Below are positions 32,986-44,073 of a DNA stretch of 64,000 nt, piece after piece. The notes under the pieces were generated by a model. That model did no database searches and had not been told where the DNA came from. It saw only the letters and a program-made list of their open reading frames with translations. The position numbers and the translations under genes were made by a program. Source of the stretch: Falciphora oryzae (taxonomy: Eukaryota; Ascomycota; Sordariomycetes; Magnaporthales; Magnaporthaceae); assembly GCA_000733355.1 (NCBI GenBank), contig JNVV01000004.1, positions 476,181 through 540,180 of the forward strand. Direction: 5' to 3'. Positions within the stretch are counted from its first letter, which is position 1. Each line of letters opens with the position of its first letter.

Positions 32986-33424
32986 CCGCGGGCGGGCCCT
33001 CCGGGTCTGGCGTTTTGCTTCGTGACTTTGGGTGATTCAGCTTTTGGTGGGTGCCCGCTTCCGGGGCCGTTGCTCCGCGTGCGGTTCGGGTCCGCCTCTG
33101 TGGCTTGCATCTGATCTTTCTGTTGGTTGCCTCCCTCTTTTTGGATCGCGTCGTTTGGGTGACTCTTTCTTGTTGCTGCGTTGTCGTGCGTTGTGGTTTC
33201 TGGTGGTGACTTCCCTTTGTTTCCCTCCGGATCCGGGTCTCCACCGGCCTTCCTTCTCCCAGCTACAAAAGGCCCTCTTTCCTTCCTTCCTCTCTCCCTC
33301 TCGCTCTCTTTTCACCACCGCTTCCGGTCCTGCCCTTCTGCCCGCGCTTCCTCTTCTCCTGCCTGCATCTAGGTTCCTGCTCGCTCGCGCCTCGTTTCCC
33401 CTCCGTTTCCTGTTCTCCTGCAGC

Positions 33425-33703
33425 ATGGCTCCCAAGGATAAAGCTCCCAAGTCTCCCCGCGGTGGTGGTGGTGGCGGTCGCGGTGGCAATCCCGGCAGCG
33501 GAGCCACGGGCGGTGGCCGCGCCGCTCCCGCCGCTGCAGCTAGTGGCAGTGGTGGTGGTGGTGGTGGCGGTGGCAGTCGTCCTCGCAGTCGCCCTCCGTC
33601 TGCGGACGAGAACGACGGCAGCGGCTCGAGCGACGGCGGCTCGGGCGACCCTCGTATTTCCTATAAAAAAAACTATAGTCAGAGGGGTGCCGAGTCCCTC
33701 TAA
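33425..33703 (+). CDS. Gly-rich short ORF, status doubtful
   Basis: 92 codons from ATG at 33425: a basic start (MAPKDKAPKSPRG), then poly-Gly/Ser/Ala runs and an acidic stretch, ending shortly after YKKNYSQRGAES. A pyrimidine-rich 300-base leader precedes it, as in many fungal promoters and also in the 5' regions of fungal LINE elements. The low-complexity composition, the two-copy 123-bp repeat upstream and degenerate-looking sequence downstream make a transposon remnant about as likely as a gene. No domain is recognised. Confidence 0.3.
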   Translation: MAPKDKAPKSPRGGGGGGRGGNPGSGATGGGRAAPAAAASGSGGGGGGGGSRPRSRPPSADENDGSGSSDGGSGDPRISYKKNYSQRGAESL

Positions 33704-35498
33704 CGGACATGCGGCTAGAGCCTGCCTCGTTAGCGCTGGATAGCCAGCCTGCCACGTAAATACAAGGTTTGCACCTTAAGCCTATCGCAGCCACAAAAGG
33801 CCTCTTGGTAGACCGACGTGCGCATCCGTCCTCTCGGGCTAAAATATAGTCTCTTCCGCCTAACATGCCGACGACATCATTTGCCCCGGTGTACGTCCCT
33901 AGTGCGAGTAGGAAACCAAAAGCCGGCGACACCCCGTACTTGTTTATCCACGGCCCGGTCCCTCGTTGGTTCCTGGGCAAGCCCAGTAGGCAAACCCAGT
34001 GCCACTATGTGGATCATGAATGCAACGAGTTCCTCCCGTCCTCCAAACCCGGCACAAACTCCCAGTGCGAGTGGGAAGCATGCGGCGCCTCAGTCACCAT
34101 ATTCCACCACGGCCCACCATCCACGGGGTGTACCAAGGGTGCGAGCCAAGGCCGTGCCCACGCTTCCTGCTTCCCGTTACCCAAAGCCGTCTCCGGCAGT
34201 GGGCCGACCACGTCTTGCTGTCGGGGCCCTTGGGGGATTGCCGCGCCGGCGCAATGCCCCCGGCCCACGTACAACTAACCAACCCCCGTAACGGCACTAC
34301 CTCCTCGCTGCGGAACAGTCCCAGAAGGAGTGAGGGGGCGAAAGGGTGCCCTGTCGGTCCGGGGACCGTCGGGTGGTTTTCAGCCTAATTTCCCTTTCTC
34401 TTAACCGTTTGTCAAGCCTCCCGGGGGAGGGTGTGTTCAGCCTCCCGAGGGAGGGTGCCTGCCTTTCGGGCTGGCGTAATCTTGTTGCCACGCTGGCTCG
34501 CTGCGCGAGATTGGGCCTTGTCTTGTGCGCCTTTATGCGGGAGGCGCGCCGGGCCATCGAACGGACTCTATCTTCACCGCGGTCGATGGAAAACTCGTCA
34601 AAGGAGGTCTGCCGATTAAATGTGTCGCGAAGGGAGGGAGGATTGCGTGCGGTGGTGGTGATTGAGGGCGGCAGGTTGAAGAGAATTTTTCGTTTGTGGG
34701 CGCCTGTTAGGGCTACAGGCGGAAGTCCCGCCAAAACCTTAACAACATGGTCCGTGCACCCATGCTCCAAAATTTGTGGACGGGAGAGAGTTCCATCCTG
34801 AATTCATAATAGCCTGTTTTTTTTCACCCCCACGTTGTTTGCTCCAGCGGACAGGCGGAAACGAAGTTCGATACATCTTTTCAATTTGCCAAATTGAGAG
34901 CGAGAGCGACACTGCCAATTTACTAAAGCCATCGCGTAAGACGACAACTATCCGGGCTGATCCCGATATCATTTCCCTAAGCCAGAGCCACCATCTGGCA
35001 ACAAGTGAAACAAAGCGCCCTCCCAAGAACGGAATGTCCCACCAGATAAAACAAGGAAGAGGAAGTAGACAGCGGATCGCAAGCGACATCCTAATATCCC
35101 GCCGGAGAACTGAGCGTTTGGATCCGAATGCGCGTCCGGCGACTCCTAGCACACAAAAAGGACTTTACAGAGGGTCATGTAGGAAGAGCAAGAAAGAGAA
35201 TCGTAGTCTTAACGATCTGGGCGTTAAACAGGCTGTCAGAGGCAGGCACACCTGTTCAACAGCATAGGGGAAAGTTGCCTGCGAACAAGGCGAGGCGCAA
35301 AAGGAAAGTCCAGGGGCTATATCATATACCGAACGGGCAAACGAACAGATTGACCGATCATAGAACACCAGGAGAAAAACCAACAATAGAAAAAAAGCAA
35401 AATCGGGTTTAAACCACCGACCGCCGGAACTTGGGTGACCAAGGAAGGAAAGTCAAAGGGGTATGAAATAAGTCGCCCTAGACAGCAGGGGAAATCCC
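33704..35498. other. No supported gene; possible degraded coding remnant
   Basis: An open stretch at 33865-34278 (+) encodes a Cys/His-containing peptide (QCHYVDHECNEF, then QCEWEACGASVTIFHH) that could be a remnant of a zinc-finger protein, but no full model exists. The rest (34300-35498) has short frames only. Confidence 0.35.
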
Positions 35499-36989
35499 TC
35501 ACTTATTCTCGAAGTAGAACTGCCCCAGCCTGTCACCGGTCTTGTCTGGGGACTTCGAAGACCCCAGAACAGGGCCGTCGCCGCCACTGGCCGCAGACTC
35601 ACCCTCGTCTAGACGCTGAACTATGCGCTCGACTGCCTCGCGTGCTGTCGGCGATGCGGTCTGCTGCGGATATTGACGACGCTGCTGGCCTGGCTGTTCC
35701 TTCTGCGACGCCACTGGCAGGGGGCTCCGCGTGGTGGTGTCGACGAAGACGTCATCGTCCTCCGGCGCGGCCACTCCCGCACGGCCCGCCCCGTCTGTCG
35801 CCACCCCATCCACCATGCGCGCCTCGCGACGCTCCTGGGACGCAGTCACACTCACCGGCGTATCACCTCCGCTGCCAAGGACAACATCGGGAGCCGCGAC
35901 GCCGCGCACCGTGTCCCGGCGCAGCTGCCCGCCGCCGCTGGTGCTACCGTCGCTGAGGCCTGACGCGCTGCGCTCGAGCTGCCAGCGCGCAAATGCCATG
36001 GCACCGGCTGAGCTTGTGCCGGGTACGGGGCGGCGCTGGTAGATGGGACCCGAGACGGTGCTGCCGGCGCCCTCGCCGAAGCCGACGAGGCTGGCAGACC
36101 CATCGTCGTCGTTGTCGCTCATCCGGTCGTCGAACATGCCGCCGCCCCCGCGCTCGAGCAAGTCTTCGTCCATGGGGTCCAGGCCCTCGCCACCCCTGCG
36201 TTGCTGGTGCGACCGCTGCTGGTGATTTTGGTGCGACGAGCGGCCACCGACGCTAGCAGAGTCGAGGTCGCCCATGATGGCGCCGCGGATAAAGTTGGTG
36301 TCGACACTGCCCACGTCGTCGGCGTCGGCGTCGTCCATGGGGTGGTCCGTGTCGGCCAGTGTCGTGGTGCGCCCGTCGCCGCTTGACGTGGCCGAGGCGG
36401 TGCCGACGGTGCTAATCTTGGTCGACGCGACCGGCTGGCCGTTGGAGTCGAAGTAGGCCGGGGCCTGGGTGGGTATTGTGCCGGGTGGGAACTGGCCCGA
36501 GGTCGGGGTGGTCTGGTTGTTTTGTTGCGAGCCGCCACCCGCCGACTGGTATTGCACGGCGGAGCCGCCGGGCCCGCGCTGCGCCGTCAGCAGGTTGGAC
36601 AGCCCCGTGAGTCGCGAGATGCGGTCGGCACGCTCGGCCTCGAGACTGGTAGTCGACGCATGGTGTTGATGGCCACGGTGGTTTCCGGTGTGCTGCGCGT
36701 GGCCGCGGTGGCCATCCTTGATGGCTGTGGTGGAGAGGGCGGACAGGGAGGTCGTAGTGCTGGTTGGTGTGCCACTAGAAAGCATCCAAACGGGTATGTT
36801 AGTCTTCTAGTCGTGATTGGAGGCGAGGATATAGCAAGAGGCGAGCCAGGAATGGTTGCCGGCCGGAAAAGCCACTCACGGCATCTCGGAGGGCGTGTCC
36901 GGATTCGAGGGCGGCTGAGGGAGGTTGATCAGGGTGGGATGCGCTGTCTGTATCGCCGCCGGCGGCTGCGACTGCGACGGTTGCGACAT
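35499..36989 (-). CDS. Disordered Ser/Gly/Gln-rich protein, unknown function
   Basis: Two exons, 36989..36880 and 36774..35499, joined over a 105-base intron (36879..36775; GTGAGT, branch AGACTAACAT, TTCTAG), 461 residues. The splice joins SNPDTPSEMP to GTPTSTTTSLSALSTTAIKD in phase. Most of the chain is low complexity: His-rich HRGHQHHAS (about 75-90), Gln/Asn-rich and acidic DDADADD stretches. Denser pieces, likely conserved, are AERADRISRLTGLSNLL (about 92-108), GPIYQRRPVPG followed by MAFARWQLERSAS (about 290-320), and a C-terminal AREAVERIVQRLDEGE near 420. These short motifs in a disordered chain suggest a regulatory or scaffold protein, perhaps nuclear. I do not recognise the family. 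Confidence 0.7.
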
Positions 36990-37972
36990 GTTGGGCGAGC
37001 TGGAATTCACACTTCTTCCTGGTGGTGTGTTGCTGCGGCGGATGGCACAAAGACCGTAATCCGCGAGGAATCGATCGAGAGTTGGTCGGTGTTGTAACTT
37101 TGAGGTCCCGAAACGCGTGCCTAGAGGTTGCAGGTGGTGTGGTGGGTGTGGTTCACAACTTCAGTGGATGGTCTAGCGACGCAGGCATGTGGGGGCGCTT
37201 GGATGGCCCCAGCTGCCTGCGACGTCACTGCCGGGCGGGTGTGGGGTGCACGTGACGAAGGGACGAGTTCAAGGCGTGCCCAGGTGGGAAAAGATGTCCA
37301 GTCATCCATCGAAGGACAAAAGCTTGATGCAAATATCCGATAAAAGCGATTCCATGTCGATGCATGCATAGCGGGAATACATTATACCCAGGGAGGTGTT
37401 TCTCTCAGCCTCCCGTTGCCCATCTTGTCATCTGTGATTTGTCCCATTACGTCCCGTCCCACAGCTCGCCCCGAGTCCTGGGGCGGCATTCGATTCCAGC
37501 AGCTGGAGCCCAGTGGACCTTCAATCAACCGTGACAGCGGGGAGCTGGGGCCTGCATGTCCTATGACGTAAATCGTCCCGTCAACTTTGGCTCGAGTGGG
37601 GCTGCACCGCTGATGGGCGGTGCTCAACCAACCGACCACCAGTCTGCAGGCAGACAGGCAGACCGATGCAAAGCAGCCAAATGCATCCCAAAAACACCAA
37701 CAGACCATACAAGCCACTGCCAAGATGCTGCGCCCGCAAGGTAGAATCGCTCACATGTGCGCGATGGTAGTTGATAGTGGAAGGCGGACGGTTCTGCCAA
37801 TTCATGACCAACGGTGTATCAAATGGGTCCATTCTATCTATAATACGGCCGAGAGTGGCCAGTCTTTGCCTGCCCTCAACTCATGATGCTCCTGGTTCGT
37901 TCATAAAGGTTCCATGATACCTGCCTGAAGGAACCGTCGTCACCGAACAGCCAACACAGCTCACAGCCCTAG
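36990..37972. other. Divergent promoter region
   Basis: Between the gene at 35499-36989 (-) and the partial gene starting near 37973 (+). It probably holds both promoters and the unseen first exon(s) of the latter. No complete frame is convincing. Confidence 0.4.
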
Positions 37973-38565
37973 AGGCCGCCCAAATCAAGCGCGACGGACT
38001 TTATCAAACGACCGTTCTCACGAGACGTGCCCGAAAAAGTGAGATGCCCCGTTCTTTATTATTTTCGTGGTTGCTATCGTGTTAACCTCCATTACCCATA
38101 ATCCTTCAGCCCACTGCCTACTCCGTAGACGATCACGTCTCCAAATTGCGTGACCAGATGCACTGGGAAGGCACACTCTACGATCGCTACCGGTATCTGC
38201 TAGACAAACACGAGCATGCCAAGTCAGACACTAAGCAGCGCCTCCGGTGGAAGGAGGTCAATTCCAGAAGCCTCAGCATCCTAATGGACGAGTTTCACGG
38301 GAAACCTAAAACGGCGGAGCCTCATAAAGAGTGCCTAAGAGAGATGAGGCGGATAAACCAGGAGTATCGCAACCTGCTGGCGGAGCTGGGGATTCGCGAG
38401 CATCTTGGTTTGAAGGGCGAGCCGCCACCGAAGACCGCCATCGCACTAGAGCCTGCTGCAACCCAGTCCGAGTACACGACCCTGATCGGCAGCGACGAGA
38501 AGGAGAAGAAGCGCGACCAGGATATGCGTGAGGCTGCAACGACCATCTACACGGCCCGGTCCTAG
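37973..38565 (+). CDS. Charged helical protein, partial model, unknown function
   Basis: Two exons are supported: 37973..38038 and 38110..38565, with a 71-base intron (GTGAGA, branch GTTAACC, TTCAG). They encode ATDFIKRPFSRDVPEK joined to PTAYSVDDHVSKLRDQMHWE, then a highly charged helical chain (DRYRYLLDKHEHAKSD, then MRRINQEYRNLLAELGI) to the stop at 38565: 173 residues. The start is not found. Upstream of 37973 the frame meets a TAG, and CCTAG at 37968-37972 would serve as an acceptor, so at least one more exon is expected 5'. The alternative, that CAG mutated to TAG, would make this a broken gene. There are no membrane segments and no recognised domain; the 38146-38400 stretch could form a coiled coil. 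Confidence 0.5.
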
Positions 38566-41229
38566 TTTTGCCGTATTGCTTTCACTGATAGTTCAAGCTA
38601 AGATGTGACAGGCTGGTGGAATGCACCTTGGTCAGCGTGCACAGGCTCGCACAAGGAAGGCCATACCCCACCACGGGCGATGGGTCGACACCCAACTCGG
38701 AAGAAAACATTGCAACAACATGATTCCCCGCGCCTAATTCGATGAGCCAGTGGCCGTGGTGGCGTCGAGGATGCCTGTCGATTGTTCGGACGAATAACAT
38801 CCCCGATTGCTCGCCCACTGCCGCCGGTTCAATCACTTGCGTTTCTGTGATAGCTGTAGCGCGTAGGAGTGATTGCTCGAGGGAAGAGCCGCCACCGGGT
38901 TCCTGGTTGCAATCCCAGTGACACGGGGTTGGACATTCGGGGCTCGCACGCTGTGGGGGGTACCCGGTCGAGACTCAGCCGCCCCATCGGCCCCACTGTG
39001 CTCCCTACTTCGGGGCGGGCACTTTCGCAAAACGCTCGAGGCGACTCTTCAGGCTGCGGGCGAGAGATACGTCGAGGGCCAGCACAGGGGCGTCAAGGTG
39101 TGGCGATGGTCGCGCTCGAGGGCCGTCGCGCGCAATTACCTCATGGTCGTGAACTACTCCATAGACGACCTCAAGGAGCGCTTCCTAAAGTATTACCCGG
39201 GAGGACCGCCGCCGCCGAGATTTTACGCGGGCTGCACAGGAGACGATTGATGCATTCATTGTTTGTTGGTGCAGGGGTGGGTGGTGGTGATGGGGGCGGA
39301 GTCACGTCGCAGTCCAGTGGGGCGTGGGCCAACGCACGATCCGGCACAGGAAGCGAGCCGGAAGCTCTATTCTCCTCGAGCTGTGTGCTTCTTTCTGCAT
39401 GCCCATGAGTGCCTCTCTTTTCCCGCGCTCCTGTCTGGGGCTCCAAGTCTCTCGTTGGGAACATGCACTGGAATGTAAAGGGAATAATTTGTTTCCAGTC
39501 AAGCACGCCTCGGCTATCGTGTATGATCCCGCTGCCCGCCCGTTTGACAGGCTGTTGAGCTTCGCTCCACAACCAAGCCCATCGGGACTCTTGGGCCGCA
39601 GCTGGCAGAGTGTATCCTGGAGCGAGGCTCTGTGTGATACCAGTACCCCATCACCAACGAAACTTGCTGCACGAAAAAACAAAAAAACAAAAAAAAAAAA
39701 ACAAAGGGTAGTGAAAGGGACGGGAGATGGAAAATCAGCGACGTCAGTGAAGGGAGAGCAGGGGGTAGAGCCTGGAAGCCCGGATGGTGGAGGTGCAAGA
39801 CGACGGTTCCCATTTGCGCGAAGGAGGCACCCATGGTACTACTTGGCGGCGACGACAACGGCGCAATAGCCAAAGGGAGAGGAAGGAAAAGAAGAGGCTG
39901 TGTACATGGACATTGGAGAGAAGCAGGAAAGAAGGCTAGAGAAACAAGGGGGTGGGGAGGAAAATGAAGCCATCCGACCAGGAGGAGCTCAGTCACAATT
40001 GGAGTCGTCGCTCGCAACGAACGCATTCGCACGTCGTGCGGCCGCAGATGCAAAAGCTCAGCCATGCTTTCATCATCGCTGGAAATATCCTGCATTTCAA
40101 ACCCTTGCAGGAGGTGCCATGTCTTTCAAGTCGACAGGCAATCAGTTGGCGAAATTAGGCACCATGACGGTTGCCCACCCAGAGACTGCCGTGAGGAGAA
40201 TCGGTCCCGGCTGGACGGCGGGCTGACAGCTCCTATATCAGGAGGAGAAAGAGGGTGTTGATTATGTAATTAGACAAACTCCGGGACGCACTGCACCGGT
40301 GTTCCTCGACAAACCATGGGTTGAACTCAGATACTCACTAGCGAGTGTCTACCTGAAATGCCTTCGACTGGCAGCCACAAGGTTCGAGTGGCGCGTGGGC
40401 TGGATGTCGAGTAGGTACCTAGGTTGGTTTCTCTGAGCATGTAGGCACAATAAATTCTGTCCTACCCAGATGGACAGGAAGAATTGCCCATCCAAGTCAC
40501 TGGTACGGGATGCCCCAGGACTTGCATGGGCGTGTGCAGCGCATGGTAGAAGAATGGATAGACCACCTAGCATTGGGGCTGCTGCCGGCCTGGCCGAGCT
40601 GAGCAAAGATGAAAACACCTACTGCCTAGAAGCCTAGATCTTGGAGCGATGACTCGTTCCAACTGCTAGACTCAAGCCACAGCGAGAGGTCTTGCATGAC
40701 AGCAGCAGCTGCCTAAGAAGAGGCGGCCTTCCTCGGGGTCTCCTCTTCAAATACAGCACGCTCTTCCCCGCGAAGTAGGGAGGCGTGACTGGCTCCTTGG
40801 AGAAAGGACCTTCCAGATACTACTAGGTGCCTAGACGCCTCGAGTTGTGCATCGTCCTTCATTCCAATCTGATCCGAATGGCATCCGACTTACCTTGCAT
40901 GCTACGCAGCTACGTATTGCCAACCTGTCGGGTACGGTGCTAATGGCCAACGAACGCCGCACGCTCGCGCGATTGGTCGGCAGACAGTCAGGTGCCTCGC
41001 GGGGAAACGCAGCATAGGCTTTGGACCTCATGGCCGCCGGGAATGGCGGGACAAAGGAGCGAGCATTTGCGTTCAAAGGCTCGACTCGGGGAATCGGGGT
41101 AGGGCCTGGGGCTTACCCCTCAGCAACTCCGGCCCATCACCAAATGAACCAAAGCGCCGGTGCTGCTTAATTACACCGCTGGAGGCCATCAAACACCAAA
41201 AGCGAGATAGAGAAGCGCGCAAGGAAGTC
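38566..41229. other. Long gap, at most one doubtful small gene
   Basis: About 2.6 kb. Apart from the candidate at 38873-39250, frames are short or overlapping. An A-rich tract (runs broken by C) lies at 39674-39710. No RNA gene recognised. Confidence 0.45.
38873..39250 (+). CDS. Doubtful small gene or terminal exon
   Basis: The last ~80 codons look coding: HFRKTLEATLQAAGERYVEG, KVWRWSRSRAVARNYLMVV and NYSIDDLKERFLKYYPGG, then a stop. The first ~40 codons do not, so a 5' exon with an unidentified splice is likely. Unknown function. Confidence 0.3.
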   Translation: MLEGRAATGFLVAIPVTRGWTFGARTLWGVPGRDSAAPSAPLCSLLRGGHFRKTLEATLQAAGERYVEGQHRGVKVWRWSRSRAVARNYLMVVNYSIDDLKERFLKYYPGGPPPPRFYAGCTGDD

Positions 41230-41742
41230 ATGCCTGTCGTGCACGTCGTCCTGATGGCCTTTGAGCCGCTGGCGACACCGCAAGAGATCGAGAAGGTGGG
41301 CTCTCTACCCCGCTGACGCCATCGCTGGGGATGCCCGCTAATGCCAATGCCTCTCCAGATCGTCCAGAGCATGCTTGCCCTGAAAGACAAGTGCATCCAC
41401 CCGACGTCGCAGAAACCGTATGTCAAGTCGACCAAGGGAGGCGTCAACTTGACCTCGGAGGGGTTTGCGGTAGGTCGCCCAGGTCTATGGCTGGCCGCGC
41501 AGACACGACTTCTAGACGGAGGCTCCTGGTCGTCTACCCGAAGGAAAGCTTTGCTGATCTTGTCCATCATTCCGCGGCAATCGCAGGAAGGATACTCGCA
41601 TTCCTTCGTGATGGAATTTGAGACCGGGGAGGATTGCGCGTACTACAGCGACGAGGATCCGGTGCATCTGGAGTTCATCGAGGGCACGTCTGGCATCGTG
41701 TCAAAAACCCTGGTCGTCGACTTCACCCCTGGCGTCTTCTAG
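41230..41742 (+). CDS. Stress-responsive A/B-barrel (Dabb) domain protein
   Basis: Three exons, 41230..41295, 41359..41469 and 41587..41742, with introns of 63 bases (GTGGGC...CTCCAG) and 117 bases (GTAGGT...CGCAG). The spliced product is 110 residues, the normal size of a single Dabb domain. It opens with the typical first strand MPVVHVVLMAFEPLAT and helix ATPQEIEKIVQSMLALKDKC, then VNLTSEGFA joins in phase to EGYSHSFVMEFETGEDC, the second ferredoxin-like repeat, and PVHLEFIEGTSGI with the final strand TLVVDFTPGVF. The second intron is a multiple of three without stops, so reading through it would give a 149-residue version with an insert between the domain halves; the spliced form fits the family better. 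Dabb proteins are small dimeric barrels, some stress-induced, others polyketide cyclases; the exact role here is unknown. Confidence 0.8.
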
Positions 41743-43285
41743 TTGGGGCGTAGGGAGGGAGACTCGCGGTGGGAAGCGAGGCTGCCGCAATCACGCGCGG
41801 GGTCGGGACAGACAGGCGACCAAATGCCATGACATCAGATCATCGCCACCACCCAGCGCCAGTCTAGCCCAGCTAAATAAAACTCGGTCTTTTGTATGGT
41901 TTCTTGTTGTGAAGGCTGTTGATGGCGTGGCATTTCCACTCCTTGTCCCCTTTTCTCGTCCTCAGTGGAGGCGAGTCCTAGCAGGACTGTCGGGACCCAT
42001 GGGCCAGCGTGCGCGGGGCAACAGCAATATGGAAGTTACGTGCAGGTCCAGCGAACGTTCCGGTATTCTTGAGAATAGCGGAAGGCTATGCTAATAATTC
42101 TACCTGAGCAAGATACTAGCCGCAGATCATCCATCCCTTCGTTCTAAGCCTCGCGGCTCTTGCGGCAACAGCGGCGCGGCGAGCATCGACCTTCTGCGTG
42201 ACTGGTAGAACAGTTTTTCCTAGCTCGTCTAAGTCCATCGACTGCATAACTGGCCACAGCGGCCCGGGGCGACACTACCGACCTCGAATGTGCTGCACGT
42301 GTTCCCTAGATCAGCTAGGAGATACACCGTGCGTTGAGTGACGTGTGTCACAATGAGGCTTCCCGAGAACTGGTCACTCCTTCCCGCCAGACAGGTGAAT
42401 GAGACCCATCCATCTCCTCGCAAATGGGGTCCCCTCCTAAAAAGGCTGAATGAACACCACGCAGGGTGGTGTCCACGGCTGCCCTGGCCCTGGTGGCACT
42501 GGACGCGGCAGAGAGGGGTTTCTTCTTATGTCTTGCGAGGAAGATTTCGTCCCGACCTTCATTTCTAATGCCTGAAAACTTCTTCCTCGAGCCCCGAGAA
42601 GGTTCATCAGAATCAGGTCGTTGCTGGCCCGGATTCTCTCCGGGTTTGTTTCGTATGGATTCACGGCATGGAAACGGAGAGAGGGGGAAATAGGATCTTT
42701 TGGCTATATTGAGAGGTTTCCCGTCACGACCGAAACAATCCTATGAGAATTCGATAAGTGATTATCAGGGGTCAGGCGATTCTGTGCCTGCTGGTCTAGA
42801 AGAACGGCGTTTATGTTATCTCGTCCCCGTAGGTACTTCTAGGTCCTGCGCAGCCTTTGCACACCTAGACACGCATTTCCCCACCACAATCGAGCGGCGC
42901 CTGGTGCGGTGGCGGGAGGACAGCACCTCCGTTCAACTATCGCTAGGTCTACATCCCCGAGCTTCCATGAGTTGTCAGCTTGAGGCACATAGTAGATGTG
43001 TCCTTCCGTGATCGCGTCATCCGAATCGCTGGTACCTCAGTAGCCGTGATGTGTGGACCATCTGGAATCCTTTGCTTTCGAGGTCGAATACCCTTCTTGG
43101 GACGGACTCGTTTAGTCGTTGTGAATTGGTTGCAATTCTTAGGGAGGTGTGACAACGGAATCCACGTTAGAAGACCAAGTTTCCATGGAAAATTAAACAG
43201 GACTTTTCGCAAAAATACCTTATCCGACATCGAAACTCCCCTCATATTCCGTGATAGCTGCTCAGCCCCGAGCAACCTCGACCAG
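41743..43285. other. No supported gene
   Basis: Frames on both strands are short and without domains. Confidence 0.5.
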
Positions 43286-43294
43286 TATTCTTTA

Positions 43295-43506
43295 GGGGTC
43301 ATTTATCAAACACGTAGGAATCGTCAACCAGCACGCAAAATAGGAAAACCACAGTGTTTCGTTTCCTCTTCCTTTTCCTTTTCCTCGTGTTCCCCCCTAA
43401 TTTACGATAACATTTAAGGCATCCAATACAACCAAATACTTATCGCACCGTGGCCTTGATATTTTACGTACTGATTAACGATCCTCACGTGTTTTATAAA
43501 TGTCCC
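43295..43506. mobile_element. MULE-like MITE with 9-bp target duplication
   Basis: 212 bases. The left end GGGGTCATTTATCAAACACG and the inverted right end (GGGACATTTATAAAACACG on the complement) form imperfect terminal inverted repeats of about 60 bases. Both sides carry TATTCTTTA (43286-43294 and 43507-43515), a perfect 9-bp duplication. GGG termini and a 9-bp duplication fit Mutator-like elements. It has no coding capacity. The interior has a CCTTTT-rich tract. A similar terminus starts at 50019. Confidence 0.75.
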
Positions 43507-43515
43507 TATTCTTTA

Positions 43516-44073
43516 TTTTTCTTTCTGTCTCAGTATGGGCCTAACCCAGTCGTGAATTCTTCTCTTTTACATCTGCTTTGTGACCGCTCTACCACCTCTC
43601 AGATCCCACTCACACTACATGTCTTTGATGCGGGTCTATAATCTTGACAGCGGGCGCAAGTTCCACAGCTGGCAGCACAGACATTCCGGTCGGATCGACT
43701 GCACTTGTACCTCTGTTTATCAAAACTCCGCAGTTCCCAGACTCTCGGTTACCCAAGCCCATATTCCTCCCGCACAAACGTCAGTCCGAAATCCGGCTTT
43801 CTGGCTCTCCCAGTCCATTCACTTTCTTTCTCCACCGCAAAAGACTCGCACTCGTCACTCAATATTTGGCAGTATTGAAGCGACGGACGATCCTGGGCTC
43901 CCTCTATTCACTCTCTCTATTTTTTCATCGGTCTTTATTCTTACCTTGACTGGCCCACGGCTGATCACTCGTCCTCCCCAGACTCGTCATCTCCAACATT
44001 CGTTTCGCGCCACCGAAGCCAAGATACCTCCTTTCCCTTTTCCCCAGGCCCCCGGTCTGAGCAAGTCGCAGCA
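43516..44073. other. Promoter region, no gene
   Basis: Pyrimidine-rich sequence upstream of the secreted repeat protein. A read-through frame exists at 43580-44077, but its composition is that of a CT-rich leader. Confidence 0.5.

Noticed and set aside
39514..40095. 193-codon minus-strand frame with a Phe-rich stretch
   Set aside because: The Phe run is the translation of an A-rich tract on the other strand; no domain or signal is present.
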